The position numbers and the translations under genes were made by a program. Of a DNA stretch of 64,000 nucleotides, positions 17,914-26,942 are shown piece after piece. How positions within the stretch are numbered: the stretch's first letter is position 1; every line of letters starts with the position of its first letter. The DNA lies in NCBI RefSeq assembly GCF_024721975.1, contig NZ_JANQBB010000002.1:310001-374000 (forward strand), read 5' to 3'. Source of the DNA: Paenibacillus endoradicis (GTDB lineage: Bacteria; Bacillota; Bacilli; Paenibacillales; Paenibacillaceae). A model generated the notes under the pieces. The model was not told where the DNA came from, did no database searches, and saw nothing but the letters and a program-made list of their open reading frames with translations.

Positions 17914-19110
17914 ATGACGACATTCAAACAAGAAATAATCGTTTCTCAAAGCCCTACAAGAGAGCAACTTGAACGTATTTACGATATACTAGGTGATGTT
18001 TTTTCGGTAGGTCGTGCTTTTTTTCAAGAAAGAATGGATTTTGATTCGTCATACGATGCTAAGACAACGTGGTTTGCGACAGTCGATGACACAATTGCCT
18101 CTAGTGTACAAGTTTTCCCACTTCATATTCGCGTCGGCAAGTCCAGCCTGAAAATTGGTGCAATGGGTAGTGTTGGAACAAATCCAAACTTTCGCGGTAT
18201 GGGGCTAGCCCATCAAATACTTAATGCTCAAACAGATTGGATGAAAAACGAAGATTATGATCTTAGTTTACTACTTGCTATTATTCATCCTTTCTACGAA
18301 AAAGTTGGTTGGAAGGTAATCCCTGAAAAAGCGTATTCTATCTCACGTCCAACTACAGTACCTAGCAATGCTAGTTTAGATATTATTCCATTTGACCCTG
18401 CTTACTTAGATGATTTACGTGCCATCTATGAGCAGTTTAATAATGAGCGCACTTATACCGTCATCCGAGATGAATCATATTGGCAGGACCTAATAAAATG
18501 GCCTTTGTGGAAAAATAATGATTGCTTACTTGTCCGTAAAGAAAATCGTATTGTTGCCTACGGAATTATAGAAAAGAGCGATAAAGACAGTATCTTTATT
18601 CATGAATTTGCTTATCTTAAGGAATCCGAGGATAATGCTGTAGATTTATTCCTTGCATTATGCCAGCGACGTCCTCATGCAAAGCAAATTTTCTCTATGC
18701 TTGCGGAAGATCACCGCATTACCGCTTACTTCAAGGAGCAAGGTGCAACGGAGCAAATGATCGATATAGCAATGTGGAAAAAAATCAATTTCACTTCTAC
18801 CTTCAGCAAGCTACAGCCGGAATTAGAAGCTAGACTTCAGCGCAATGAGCATACTGCTGCGCAAGAGCTCCATCTAGACCTATATAGTGGAGACGAGCAT
18901 ATATACCTAGATTATAAGCTGCATCAGCTTACGATTTCTCAAGAAAATGTTCCGAACACTACGTATATACCACTTGTCGTTGATGAGCTCCAATTAATTA
19001 AGTATATTATTTGGGGATATGATGAAGCTACCAACGGAGCTGAGTCTCGTATTTTACAAGCATTATTCCCTAAGCAGAATGCGACTTTCTACTTCTCTGA
19101 TCGCTTCTAA
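17914..19110 (+). CDS. Eis-like GNAT acetyltransferase
   Basis: A 398-residue protein with an N-terminal GNAT acetyl-CoA fold (GAMGSVGTNPNFRGMGLAHQIL, about residues 87-108, is the R/Q-x-x-G-x-G/A region), a second GNAT-like middle and a C-terminal SCP2-like segment. This three-part build is that of the Eis (enhanced intracellular survival) family, which acetylates amines such as aminoglycosides or protein lysines. GAGAGGAAAT precedes the ATG. A single gene ending at a convergent terminator. The natural substrate is unknown. Confidence 0.87.
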   Translation: MTTFKQEIIVSQSPTREQLERIYDILGDVFSVGRAFFQERMDFDSSYDAKTTWFATVDDTIASSVQVFPLHIRVGKSSLKIGAMGSVGTNPNFRGMGLAHQILNAQTDWMKNEDYDLSLLLAIIHPFYEKVGWKVIPEKAYSISRPTTVPSNASLDIIPFDPAYLDDLRAIYEQFNNERTYTVIRDESYWQDLIKWPLWKNNDCLLVRKENRIVAYGIIEKSDKDSIFIHEFAYLKESEDNAVDLFLALCQRRPHAKQIFSMLAEDHRITAYFKEQGATEQMIDIAMWKKINFTSTFSKLQPELEARLQRNEHTAAQELHLDLYSGDEHIYLDYKLHQLTISQENVPNTTYIPLVVDELQLIKYIIWGYDEATNGAESRILQALFPKQNATFYFSDRF

Positions 19111-19126
19111 TCATTAAGCTCTCATA

Positions 19127-19177
19127 ATAAAAAGTCAAATTCAGTGCCTAAGTTGGCACTTGAATTTGACTTTTTAT
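19127..19177. terminator. Bidirectional terminator
   Basis: Stem AAAAAGTCAAATTCA...GTGCC (from 19127) pairs with GGCAC..TGAATTTGACTTTTTAT (to 19177) with one bulge. It separates the convergent acetyltransferase and kinase genes and ends the long cell-wall salvage run on the minus strand. Confidence 0.88.
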
Positions 19178-19236
19178 GTTATCCACTTACTAGAGTAATA
19201 AGCTAGTGAAAGCGATCTGACAATGAATTATTTAAT

Positions 19237-20154
19237 TTACTTGTTTGTCGATTTGGCCATTGCCATCAGTACCGCACCGTATGCAGCATCCTTGATAGGC
19301 AATATTAAATTTGCAGACGGATATCTTTCAACAAGTTTTCTCCGTAATGCTTCGCGTACAAAGGAAGATTTGTGCAGTACACTACCTGCGATCGCAATCG
19401 GCGTATCAGATAATGCTAATTGAGTTATAACTGGGATGATCAGCTCAAATAAAGAATCGGCACATCGATCTGCCAGGGCAAGGGCATGTTGATCCCCCTG
19501 TTCACATGCGAGCGTCAAGAGCGGTGCTAGATTTGCAATTTCCTTTTTCGTCGTTTGCTTATCATAAACAAAGCCAACAATTTCTTGTACCGTACGTAGC
19601 CCAAGTTGCTCATATACTAACGATGGAATGATTGTTCCCGATATTCGTCCATCCTCAGCCTGCACTAATGTAGACAGTAGATCGCGACCAATGCTATAAC
19701 CGCTGCCTTCATCATCAATGAGATAGCCAAAGCCGCCTGTCCGATGCTGCTCTCCTTGCTCGTTAACTCCAAAACAAATAGAACCTGTACCTGCAATAAG
19801 AATAATCCCCTGCATTGCATTTTGTGCACCATACAATGCGGTTTCTTGATCACCTGTTATCGTTAACTGTCCCGAAAACCCATTATCGCGAACATTTTGC
19901 TCAAGGAAGCTTTTCACAAGTGGGTTACTAATACCAGCAGCTCCAATACAAATATGTGCAATATTTTCAAGCGAGCCACAGAAATTTATCATTTGCTCAA
20001 ACATTTCTACAAATGATGCCGTAATATGGTCTCGATCACCACCGTTTATATTTATCGGTCCAACGGTAAATGATAATGCAATTTCTCCAGCATCATGTGC
20101 GATCGTAACCGCTGTTTTCGTTCCACCACCATCAATCCCAACTATATATGTCAT
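19237..20154 (-). CDS. murK: BadF/BcrA-family sugar kinase, MurK-like (MurNAc/GlcNAc kinase)
   Basis: A 305-residue ASKHA-fold kinase of the BadF/BadG/BcrA/BcrD family. GIDGGGTKTAV near the start and IAGTGSIC are phosphate-binding motifs, and DDEGSGY fits the family. Relatives phosphorylate N-acetylglucosamine and, in Clostridium MurK, N-acetylmuramic acid. It is the last gene of a run after nagZ- and namZ-type glycosidases, whose products are free GlcNAc and MurNAc, so phosphorylating them is the natural role. AAGGAG precedes the ATG. The symbol is inferred from family and context; a plain GlcNAc kinase is the alternative. Confidence 0.82.
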   Translation of the reverse strand: MTYIVGIDGGGTKTAVTIAHDAGEIALSFTVGPININGGDRDHITASFVEMFEQMINFCGSLENIAHICIGAAGISNPLVKSFLEQNVRDNGFSGQLTITGDQETALYGAQNAMQGIILIAGTGSICFGVNEQGEQHRTGGFGYLIDDEGSGYSIGRDLLSTLVQAEDGRISGTIIPSLVYEQLGLRTVQEIVGFVYDKQTTKKEIANLAPLLTLACEQGDQHALALADRCADSLFELIIPVITQLALSDTPIAIAGSVLHKSSFVREALRRKLVERYPSANLILPIKDAAYGAVLMAMAKSTNK

Positions 20155-20184
20155 AGTTCCATTTCTCCTTGTTATCTTGTTGCT

Positions 20185-21747
20185 CTACAGTTGAATCGTT
20201 ATTTGTGCAGTGGACTGTTGCTCACCATTCAATAATGGGATAAGCGAATGGAAAGTATTAGCAGAATATTCGAATGCTGCAATTCCAGTAAATTGACCCT
20301 CAATCAATGACAAATCATAAGGTCTACCTAAAGTAATTGCGGTTAAGTTACATCCTGAAGCAATAATTCGCTTTACAAGCTCCAGCTGTCCTTTATTTTC
20401 TCGACCGTTAAATAGTCCGATAACAACATGTTTATAGTGTTGAATCTTACTCATGACTGCTTCGATTTGCACTTCATTAGGATCAATATCAATTATTTCA
20501 TATGCAGCTTCAAAATGCTCGCCAAAATATTGAGCGAAGTTAGCATCTTTATTGACACTACTTGATGCCATATCACTGCGATAAGAATAAGAACCTACAA
20601 ACAATAGTTGCTCATCTCTAGCATGTACCTGCTCGATTTCACCTTTAACAACACATATCGTTTCCGTACGCATCAGTTCATTGGCACGACGGTGTACATC
20701 ACAGCCTACAATATTATAATTCGGTGCTTCAATCGAGCAATATTGAGATTTATAAGCTAATATCTTGTTTACTGCTGCATCAATAACTGCTTCTTTTAGA
20801 TCACCAGCTACTACAGCTTCTTCAATGAGATGAACAGCTTCTTCCACTAGTTCAACTGAATGACTAATGAAAATTAGATCAATGCCTGCTTTAATCGCTC
20901 CTAATGCTCCTTGTGCCGTACCATAGTAGCGCTTAATGGCATCCATCTCTAAGCAATCCGATACTACTAACCCTTTAAACCCAAGTTTTTCTTTTAATAT
21001 CTCTGTAATAATCGCATATGACATCGTAGCAGGCAAACCAGACTTTTCAATTTGCGGGAACAAAATATGAGAACTCATAATAGCATGAGCCCCTTGCTCA
21101 ATAGCTGACACAAATGGAATTAGCTCTAACTGTTCTAACTCTTCAAGCGATTTATCAATTGTAGGTAGCCCAATATGGGAATCTACATTCGTATCGCCAT
21201 GTCCTGGAAAATGCTTCAATGATGACATCACTCCACCGTCGATTAAGCCTTTCATCATCGCAATTCCATATTCCCGTACGGTTTCTACAGAATCACCGTA
21301 GGACCTAACATTAATGACAGGATTGAGTGGATTATTATTAATATCCATGACAGGCGCAAGGTTAAAGTTGATTCCAAGCGCTTTAAGCTCTCGAGCTGTT
21401 ATACGACCTGCAGCATAAGCATTTTCTGTTCTCCCAGATGAGGCAATCGCCATCGCCCCAGCTACATTGGTCGCATCTTTCGGCATCCGTGTGACTCTGC
21501 CGCCCTCTTGATCAATGGTAATAAAGCCAGGAACACCAGTATGTTTCGTAAATGATTGTTGTAATTGCGCTGTAAGCTCACCTAGCTGAAATTTATTTTC
21601 AATATTATGTGAGAATAGAATGACATTCCCGACTTTATAGTGTTCAATTACTTCCTGCATCTCTTGTGACATCTCTATCGATGGAAAGCCCGTAACAATC
21701 ATTTGTCCGATCTTTTCACGTAATGTCATCTGCTCGATTGTTTTCAT
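20185..21747 (-). CDS. nagZ: GH3 beta-N-acetylglucosaminidase, NagZ-type, without signal peptide
   Basis: A 520-residue enzyme that removes terminal GlcNAc from GlcNAc-MurNAc(-peptide). The NagZ signature is KHFPGHGDTNVDSH (residues 178-191), containing the Asp-x-His acid/base dyad; the nucleophile is Asp264 in VVSDCLEMD. Residues about 350-520 form a second domain, as in Bacillus two-domain NagZ. Bacillus NagZ is secreted, but this protein starts MKTIEQMTLREKIGQ with no signal sequence, so it is probably cytoplasmic. It starts 18 bp after the NamZ-type gene and is followed 30 bp later by the kinase. Confidence 0.93.
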   Translation of the reverse strand: MKTIEQMTLREKIGQMIVTGFPSIEMSQEMQEVIEHYKVGNVILFSHNIENKFQLGELTAQLQQSFTKHTGVPGFITIDQEGGRVTRMPKDATNVAGAMAIASSGRTENAYAAGRITARELKALGINFNLAPVMDINNNPLNPVINVRSYGDSVETVREYGIAMMKGLIDGGVMSSLKHFPGHGDTNVDSHIGLPTIDKSLEELEQLELIPFVSAIEQGAHAIMSSHILFPQIEKSGLPATMSYAIITEILKEKLGFKGLVVSDCLEMDAIKRYYGTAQGALGAIKAGIDLIFISHSVELVEEAVHLIEEAVVAGDLKEAVIDAAVNKILAYKSQYCSIEAPNYNIVGCDVHRRANELMRTETICVVKGEIEQVHARDEQLLFVGSYSYRSDMASSSVNKDANFAQYFGEHFEAAYEIIDIDPNEVQIEAVMSKIQHYKHVVIGLFNGRENKGQLELVKRIIASGCNLTAITLGRPYDLSLIEGQFTGIAAFEYSANTFHSLIPLLNGEQQSTAQITIQL

Positions 21748-21765
21748 CAGTTCTCACTCCATCCT

Positions 21766-22908
21766 CTATTTGTATAAATGGTATTGCTGTTTCATTTGCG
21801 CGAACTGGTTGCTTTCTGCTGCAAATCGTTCAAGTAGCTCTTTTGCTTGGACATGCTCTGTGCGATATATGTTATCTCCACCTAGTAAATCAATAAATGG
21901 ACGAGATCCTTCTTTTACAGGTGGTAAAAATGAAAATTGTTCGTATAAGTCTCTAATTGTAAACATCATCGTAACGCCAACATCAAGCGGCTTAATTGCG
22001 CCTATGTCTGTAATATATATTTGCACACCGCCGCATAGTTCGCCTGAATGTTTAGATGCACTTGGCTTAAAATGTACGGGGCGGAACCGAACCCCTGCGA
22101 GACTTTTTGCATTCAACTCATCTGCTAATTGCTGAGCTTGAATAAAAGGAGCACCGATCATTTCAAAAGGGAATGTCGTGCCGCGCCCTTCCGAGCAATT
22201 GGTACCTTCAAACAAACATGTTCCTACATATAATAGTGCGGTTTCGTAGCGAGGCATACCTAAGGAAGGATGAACCCATGTCAAACCCGTTTGCGGGAAA
22301 GACATCCTGCGCTCCCAACCCTCTAGACGAATAATATGCAACGAAGCACTCCAATTCATCTGATCATTAGCCATTGTCGCTACTTCTCCTGCCGTCAAAC
22401 CATACCTGGCAGCTAGCTCATAATTGCCGACGAACGATTTAAATACAGGCTTCAAAATATTCCCCTCAACCGTCGTGCCGTTCAGCGGATTAACGCGATC
22501 GAGTACTACAAATGGTACATTTGCCTTAGCACAATCCTCTAGAGCGTACAGCATCGTATAAATGAACGTATAATAGCGTACACCAACATCCTGAATATCA
22601 TAGACAACAATGTCTACTTCCTCTAGCATTTCAGCCCTTAAGCGCTTGGAATCTTTACGATATAAGCTATAAACAGGAACACTAGTAAAGGGATCAATAT
22701 ACGTATCTACTAAAGCACCTGCATCAAGATCTCCTCGTACTCCATGCTCTGGAGAAAACATTGCGGTTAGATGAAAGTTTTCATGCAAAATAGTAATCGT
22801 CGATCGGAAGTCTCTTGTAAGACCTGTTGGTGCAGTAATTAATCCTACGCGCTTACCTTCAAACAAGTGACGATAGTTCAAAATAGAATCTATTCCATTT
22901 AACACCAT
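21766..22908 (-). CDS. namZ: Exo-beta-N-acetylmuramidase, NamZ-type (DUF1343, GH171), without signal peptide
   Basis: A 380-residue DUF1343 protein. The family member NamZ of Bacillus subtilis cleaves MurNAc from the non-reducing end of MurNAc-GlcNAc. FSPEHGVRGD near residue 55 carries the conserved Glu-His, and VYDIQDVGVRYYT and FEGTNCSEGRGT are further family hallmarks. No signal peptide precedes the domain (MVLNGIDSILNYRHLFEGK), unlike the secreted Bacillus protein. AGGAGG is nine bases before the ATG. Directly followed by nagZ, as in the Bacillus murNAc cluster, though there the enzymes work outside the cell. Confidence 0.9.
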   Translation of the reverse strand: MVLNGIDSILNYRHLFEGKRVGLITAPTGLTRDFRSTITILHENFHLTAMFSPEHGVRGDLDAGALVDTYIDPFTSVPVYSLYRKDSKRLRAEMLEEVDIVVYDIQDVGVRYYTFIYTMLYALEDCAKANVPFVVLDRVNPLNGTTVEGNILKPVFKSFVGNYELAARYGLTAGEVATMANDQMNWSASLHIIRLEGWERRMSFPQTGLTWVHPSLGMPRYETALLYVGTCLFEGTNCSEGRGTTFPFEMIGAPFIQAQQLADELNAKSLAGVRFRPVHFKPSASKHSGELCGGVQIYITDIGAIKPLDVGVTMMFTIRDLYEQFSFLPPVKEGSRPFIDLLGGDNIYRTEHVQAKELLERFAAESNQFAQMKQQYHLYK

Positions 22909-22959
22909 AATTTACTACCTCCTACAACTCTTCATCTACTTCCAAATAAGCTCCTCGTT

Positions 22960-22997
22960 ATGAAAAGTACGACGGAAGCATCATCTTAACTTTTCAT
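22960..22997. repeat. ATGAAAAGT inverted repeat, family 2 copy
   Basis: ATGAAAAGT at 22960-22968 and ACTTTTCAT at 22989-22997 form 9-bp inverted arms, and another ATGAAAAGTAC follows at 23022. A closely similar block lies at 57627-57720. It fills the 257-bp gap between the PIG-L and NamZ-type genes, where I see no gene; a weak GAGGGA/TCCCTC hairpin at 23102-23141 may be a terminator. Confidence 0.5.
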
Positions 22998-23165
22998 AGC
23001 TTCTCGATAATCATCACTGCAGATGAAAAGTACTATGAGAACGAATATTCACGCCCAGAGTTAACGTCTACTCCCATGAACATGAAGAAAGGGTATAGAA
23101 TGAGGGAATATCTCTTATATGACTACAAGAAACACTCCCTCTAATTTACATAATTGTGCGAGAAA

Positions 23166-23870
23166 CTACCAAAGACTAGTCTGTCTAACTTTCATCGTTT
23201 CTGGAGCTACCATAAATGCTTCAGCATATGTTTTTCTCGCTTCACAGCCACGCACAACTGCCAAAGCTTTATAGTAATCCATATACTTAAACGATTTGCT
23301 GTTCGTTACGAACCAGTGTTTGCTGAGCGCATCAATCCATAGATTATATGCCGCTTGATCAAAATCTACATAGACGTAAGGAACGTACTCTACAGCATCC
23401 TCCCAGTTTTCTGAGTAATACAATCTTGCAGCAAAATGTGCAGCATACTCTCTCTCAAAAGTTGGCAGGCTTGCGAAAAATCGAGCATCGTTGACGATAT
23501 GATGTGTTAGCGCATGATCCTTGTGCATACTATTTTTCCAATGCGTAATAATAATGTCCGGTTTCACGCGACGAATAACATCACAAACCTCCATACGAAT
23601 TTGCTGGGTATCAGGAAGCTCTCCATCGCAATAATCAAAGACTACTGCTTCTCCGCCAAGCATTGTTGCAAATTGCTCTGCTTCCTTAACCTTTTGACCG
23701 CGATACTCCTTCATATCCTGCCCTGCTGGAACACCTCGTTCTCCTGCAGTTAAAGCTAGCGTTACGATATGATCTCCTTTTAAGCTATGACTGGCAAGCA
23801 CTCCGCCTGAGGCAAGCTCAACATCACCTACATGTGCCCCAATTGCTAGAATCGTTAGTTTCTCACTCAT
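23166..23870 (-). CDS. PIG-L/LmbE-type N-deacetylase
   Basis: A 234-residue zinc hydrolase. The family motif AHPDDE appears as GAHVGDVELASGG, keeping the His, Asp and Glu, and the third ligand is in NSMHKDHALTHH. The family removes acetyl groups from GlcNAc-containing compounds (mycothiol, bacillithiol, GPI precursors). A longer frame runs to 24005 but lies inside the GNAT gene; the ATG at 23870, 8 bp inside the GNAT end with AAAGGAG upstream, is chosen. Between an acetyltransferase and cell-wall glycosidases it may handle acetylation of amino sugars. The substrate is unknown. Confidence 0.87.
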   Translation of the reverse strand: MSEKLTILAIGAHVGDVELASGGVLASHSLKGDHIVTLALTAGERGVPAGQDMKEYRGQKVKEAEQFATMLGGEAVVFDYCDGELPDTQQIRMEVCDVIRRVKPDIIITHWKNSMHKDHALTHHIVNDARFFASLPTFEREYAAHFAARLYYSENWEDAVEYVPYVYVDFDQAAYNLWIDALSKHWFVTNSKSFKYMDYYKALAVVRGCEARKTYAEAFMVAPETMKVRQTSLW

Positions 23871-24840
23871 GCTCAAGCTCCTTTCGCAGTATAGAAAATT
23901 CCTTTTCCACAGTAAATCCCGCTTTTTGATAAATTCGTATGGCTGGATTTTCTCTCCCAGTAAACAATGTAATATAGTCACAGTTTGCCCTCTTAAAAGC
24001 ATCAACCATACGGAAAAACAGCACGCTACCTAGACCATATCCCTCATGTTCTGGATGAACGCCAATGCCACTAAAAAATGCTCGACCATTATCTTGACGG
24101 ATAATTGGACCTGCAAATCCAACACATGCTGTTCCTTGAACAGCTACTACGATCGGGACATTCCGCTTCATATAATATGTAACGTCTTTTTCCCATTGAG
24201 TGTTTTGCAGCACACTTAATAATGATTGTAAGCCAGTATGAACAGAGGGATTAAATATCGTTATCTGATATTCTAATCCCATTATATTTTTTTCTTTTTC
24301 AATAATATTCTCGGGAATAGTGAAGTCACTAAGTGGTAAATACATCCCACATTGCGTTGCTCGATCAAGATACCCTCGTGTGAGTAGCGCTCCATATAGC
24401 GGTTGATCTTTGCTTATACCTGGTGCATTATTATGCTCGTGATTTGGGTTGCTAGGAATATTCCATTTGAGCTTTACAGGGTTGAAAAATAATACCTCGC
24501 TTTGCTTCTTCCCAAGCGCAATAAATCTTTCTTCTAAACATTCCAGTAAAGCATCAGAATGCTTCGCTTCAGCGACCTTATTAGCAATAATAACAGTTGT
24601 TATATACCCTGCAATATGACCAAGCGGCAGATCATCACCACTACAACCAGCTGCAAAGCTAACAATGTCATCTCCGATACAACCTACCCACATACAGTCA
24701 GCATCGTAGTAGCGATGCTCAATGAAAGCTTCACGAAACGAAAGTTCTGTGAATGGCTGATAGTCATATTTCGTTGCTTCTGTATTCCAAAGCTCTACTA
24801 CCGCAGAGCTATCTTCTTCAATAAAAGGTCTTATTCGCAC
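23863..24840 (-). CDS. Tandem GNAT acetyltransferase, possibly GlmA-like glucosaminide N-acetyltransferase
   Basis: A 325-residue protein with two GNAT domains (about 1-150 and 190-325). The second shows the acetyl-CoA loop HPEHEGYGLGSVLFFRM; the first is degenerate. The GTG start at 24840 has GGGAGG close upstream, 4 bp after the anmK stop. In Clostridium a tandem-GNAT protein, GlmA, re-acetylates glucosamine units and is encoded next to nagZ and murK, so an analogous job is plausible here: restoring acetyl groups on GlcN from deacetylated wall fragments so that NagZ and NagA can act. This is inference from build and neighbours. Confidence 0.8.
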   Translation of the reverse strand: MRIRPFIEEDSSAVVELWNTEATKYDYQPFTELSFREAFIEHRYYDADCMWVGCIGDDIVSFAAGCSGDDLPLGHIAGYITTVIIANKVAEAKHSDALLECLEERFIALGKKQSEVLFFNPVKLKWNIPSNPNHEHNNAPGISKDQPLYGALLTRGYLDRATQCGMYLPLSDFTIPENIIEKEKNIMGLEYQITIFNPSVHTGLQSLLSVLQNTQWEKDVTYYMKRNVPIVVAVQGTACVGFAGPIIRQDNGRAFFSGIGVHPEHEGYGLGSVLFFRMVDAFKRANCDYITLFTGRENPAIRIYQKAGFTVEKEFSILRKELEHE

Positions 24841-24844
24841 GTCG

Positions 24845-26065
24845 CTAGCCTCCCATGGATTGCCCGGAATATGGCAAAGAAATTTTCCCCATTACAACAG
24901 GCTCTGATGCTCCTGTTACTTGTGGAATATTATTCGCTAACCCTTCCATCGTGAAGTAAGCAAGTAACGCAAAGGCAATCGCTTCCTTAGCATCGCTGTT
25001 TCCGCCAATATCTTCTTGCGTCAATACTTGTACGTCATGCTGCGCAAACAATTGCTCCAAATTACGTAGTAACGTTCCATTATAACTACCGCCACCGCCA
25101 ATAAGCAGTTGCCCAGCACGATGCTTAGGTGCAATATATCGCTCATAGCTATCAGAGATACTCCATGCAGTTAAGTAAGTGACCGTGGCAATGACATCGA
25201 CCGCACTCCAGCATTTCTCGTTCATCATTGCTATAATTTGTGACACGTATTGCTTACCGAAACGTTCCCTACCTGTTGATTTTGGTAGTGCCATTGTATA
25301 GTATTCATCCTGCTTAAGCCAACTTAGTAACTCATCAATAATAGTCCCTTGAGCGGCAAGCTCACCACCTACATCCATCGTCATTGGTGGGAATAACTCT
25401 GATACAAGCCCATCAATAATCATATTGCCTGGACCTGTATCAAAGGCAAACACATCACTCGGTAGAGCATTTGCTGGAAGAACTGTTATATTTCCGATAC
25501 CACCAATATTTTGCAAAAGCTGTGTTTGCTTTTCATTCGTATACAATAAATACTCTGTAAAAGGAACTAATGGTGCTCCTTGTCCGCCCATTGCCATATC
25601 TGCAACACGAAAATCAGATACGGTAGCGATTGATGTACGATTTGCAATTACCGCACCCTCACCAATTTGCACAGTGCAGTGCAAATTGTAGCCATTCACC
25701 CAATTAGCCTCTGGGGCATGATAGATCGTTTGACCGTGCGAGCCTATAGCAGTAATTTGCGATGGCTGAAGCCCACTTTTCTCGATAACAGATAATGCGG
25801 CCTCAGCATATAATTCACCTAGCCACATATTCATCGCACCAACACGATCAATCGTAGCATTCGCTGGATTAAACAATTCGAAGATTTCATTTCTAGCTGT
25901 TTCAGGAAACGATGTATTTTCAAAAGCTAATAAGCGAACTGCTATCGCTCGCTCTCCCTCAAGAACTGGAGAGATTTCGATTACCGCTGCATCAATACCA
26001 TCTACCGATGTACCAGACATCAAGCCAACTACGTATTTCGCCTCTACTTTTGTTATATTATCCAT
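24845..26065 (-). CDS. anmK: Anhydro-N-acetylmuramic acid kinase
   Basis: Opens 1,6-anhydro-MurNAc and phosphorylates it to MurNAc-6-phosphate in the cytoplasm. The 406-residue protein shows GLMSGTSVDGID (residues 14-25), GSHGQTIYH, VSDFRVADMAMGGQGAPLVP and FDTGPGNMIID, all AnmK hallmarks. Its ATG overlaps the permease stop by one base (TAATG), coupling it to the importer. The product feeds MurQ, encoded at the head of this operon. Anhydro-sugars come from lytic transglycosylases, so imported or self-made anhydro-muropeptides seem to be expected substrates. Confidence 0.95.
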   Translation of the reverse strand: MDNITKVEAKYVVGLMSGTSVDGIDAAVIEISPVLEGERAIAVRLLAFENTSFPETARNEIFELFNPANATIDRVGAMNMWLGELYAEAALSVIEKSGLQPSQITAIGSHGQTIYHAPEANWVNGYNLHCTVQIGEGAVIANRTSIATVSDFRVADMAMGGQGAPLVPFTEYLLYTNEKQTQLLQNIGGIGNITVLPANALPSDVFAFDTGPGNMIIDGLVSELFPPMTMDVGGELAAQGTIIDELLSWLKQDEYYTMALPKSTGRERFGKQYVSQIIAMMNEKCWSAVDVIATVTYLTAWSISDSYERYIAPKHRAGQLLIGGGGSYNGTLLRNLEQLFAQHDVQVLTQEDIGGNSDAKEAIAFALLAYFTMEGLANNIPQVTGASEPVVMGKISLPYSGQSMGG

Positions 26066-26925
26066 TAACCTTTCACCGCTCCAACTGTTACCCCTTCAAG
26101 GAAGTATTTTTGTAGGCTGAAGAACAGAATAAACATTGGAACTGCTGAAATTGTTGCACCCGCCATCATTGGTGCAAAGTATGTTGTGTTAGCAAATCGG
26201 AAGTTTTTCAAACCGACTTGAATCGTCTGCATATCCATTGTATTCGTTACGAGGAATGGCCAGAAGAAGTCATTCCAAGCTGCCATAAATGTAAGAATTG
26301 CTAAAACAGCCATAACTGTTTTAGATAGTGGAAGAATGATGTGATAGAAAATTTTCGGTTGAGAACATCCTTCAATTTTAGCAGCCTCTATAACTTCCTT
26401 AGGAATAGACGACATAAACTGCTTAACTAAGAAAATATTGTACACCGTTACGATACTTGGCATAATTAATGCTTCATACGTATTTTGTAATTCAAAAATA
26501 TTAACGATCAAAATATAAAGTGGTACTTGTGTTACTTGTCCAGGAATCATCATAGATCCTAGCAAAATTGCAAACAGTACGTTTTTACCTTTAAAGTTCA
26601 TTTTCGCAAATGCATAACCAGCCAATGTAGCAAATAAAACGTTTGATATCGTTATACAAGCTGCTACAATTAATGAGTTTAATAACCAATTGTATGAATT
26701 CGCATTGAAATTAAAGAAGAATTTATACGATTCAAACGATATTTTACTCGGGAAAATTGAGTAACTCATTGCTCCAGCTTCTACTGGATCGCCGAAGGAC
26801 GAGATAATCATAAAATAAATAGGGAAAATGGTTGCTAGTGCAAACAGGCCTAGGAACGTAATAATAAGAGCATTACGATAAAACAACGCCCATCCACTTC
26901 TAAAGTTGTTATTGAATAAAGCCAT
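26065..26925 (-). CDS. ABC transporter permease, MalG-like (cell-wall sugar importer candidate)
   Basis: A 286-residue CUT1 permease. The EAA loop is IEAAKIEGCSQPKIFYHIIL, and the C-terminal tail is EGVTVGAVKG. With the permease at 26943 and lipoprotein at 27939 it makes an importer lying between murQ and anmK, so GlcNAc-MurNAc or anhydro-muropeptides are the likely cargo. No PTS MurP is present in the window. GGGGCG precedes the ATG; 17 bp after the partner permease. Confidence 0.93.
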   Translation of the reverse strand: MALFNNNFRSGWALFYRNALIITFLGLFALATIFPIYFMIISSFGDPVEAGAMSYSIFPSKISFESYKFFFNFNANSYNWLLNSLIVAACITISNVLFATLAGYAFAKMNFKGKNVLFAILLGSMMIPGQVTQVPLYILIVNIFELQNTYEALIMPSIVTVYNIFLVKQFMSSIPKEVIEAAKIEGCSQPKIFYHIILPLSKTVMAVLAILTFMAAWNDFFWPFLVTNTMDMQTIQVGLKNFRFANTTYFAPMMAGATISAVPMFILFFSLQKYFLEGVTVGAVKG

Positions 26926-26942
26926 CTATTTCGCCCCTTTTC

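Noticed and set aside
24559..24954. A 131-residue plus-strand frame
   Set aside because: Antisense to the tandem GNAT and anmK genes, with no recognisable features.
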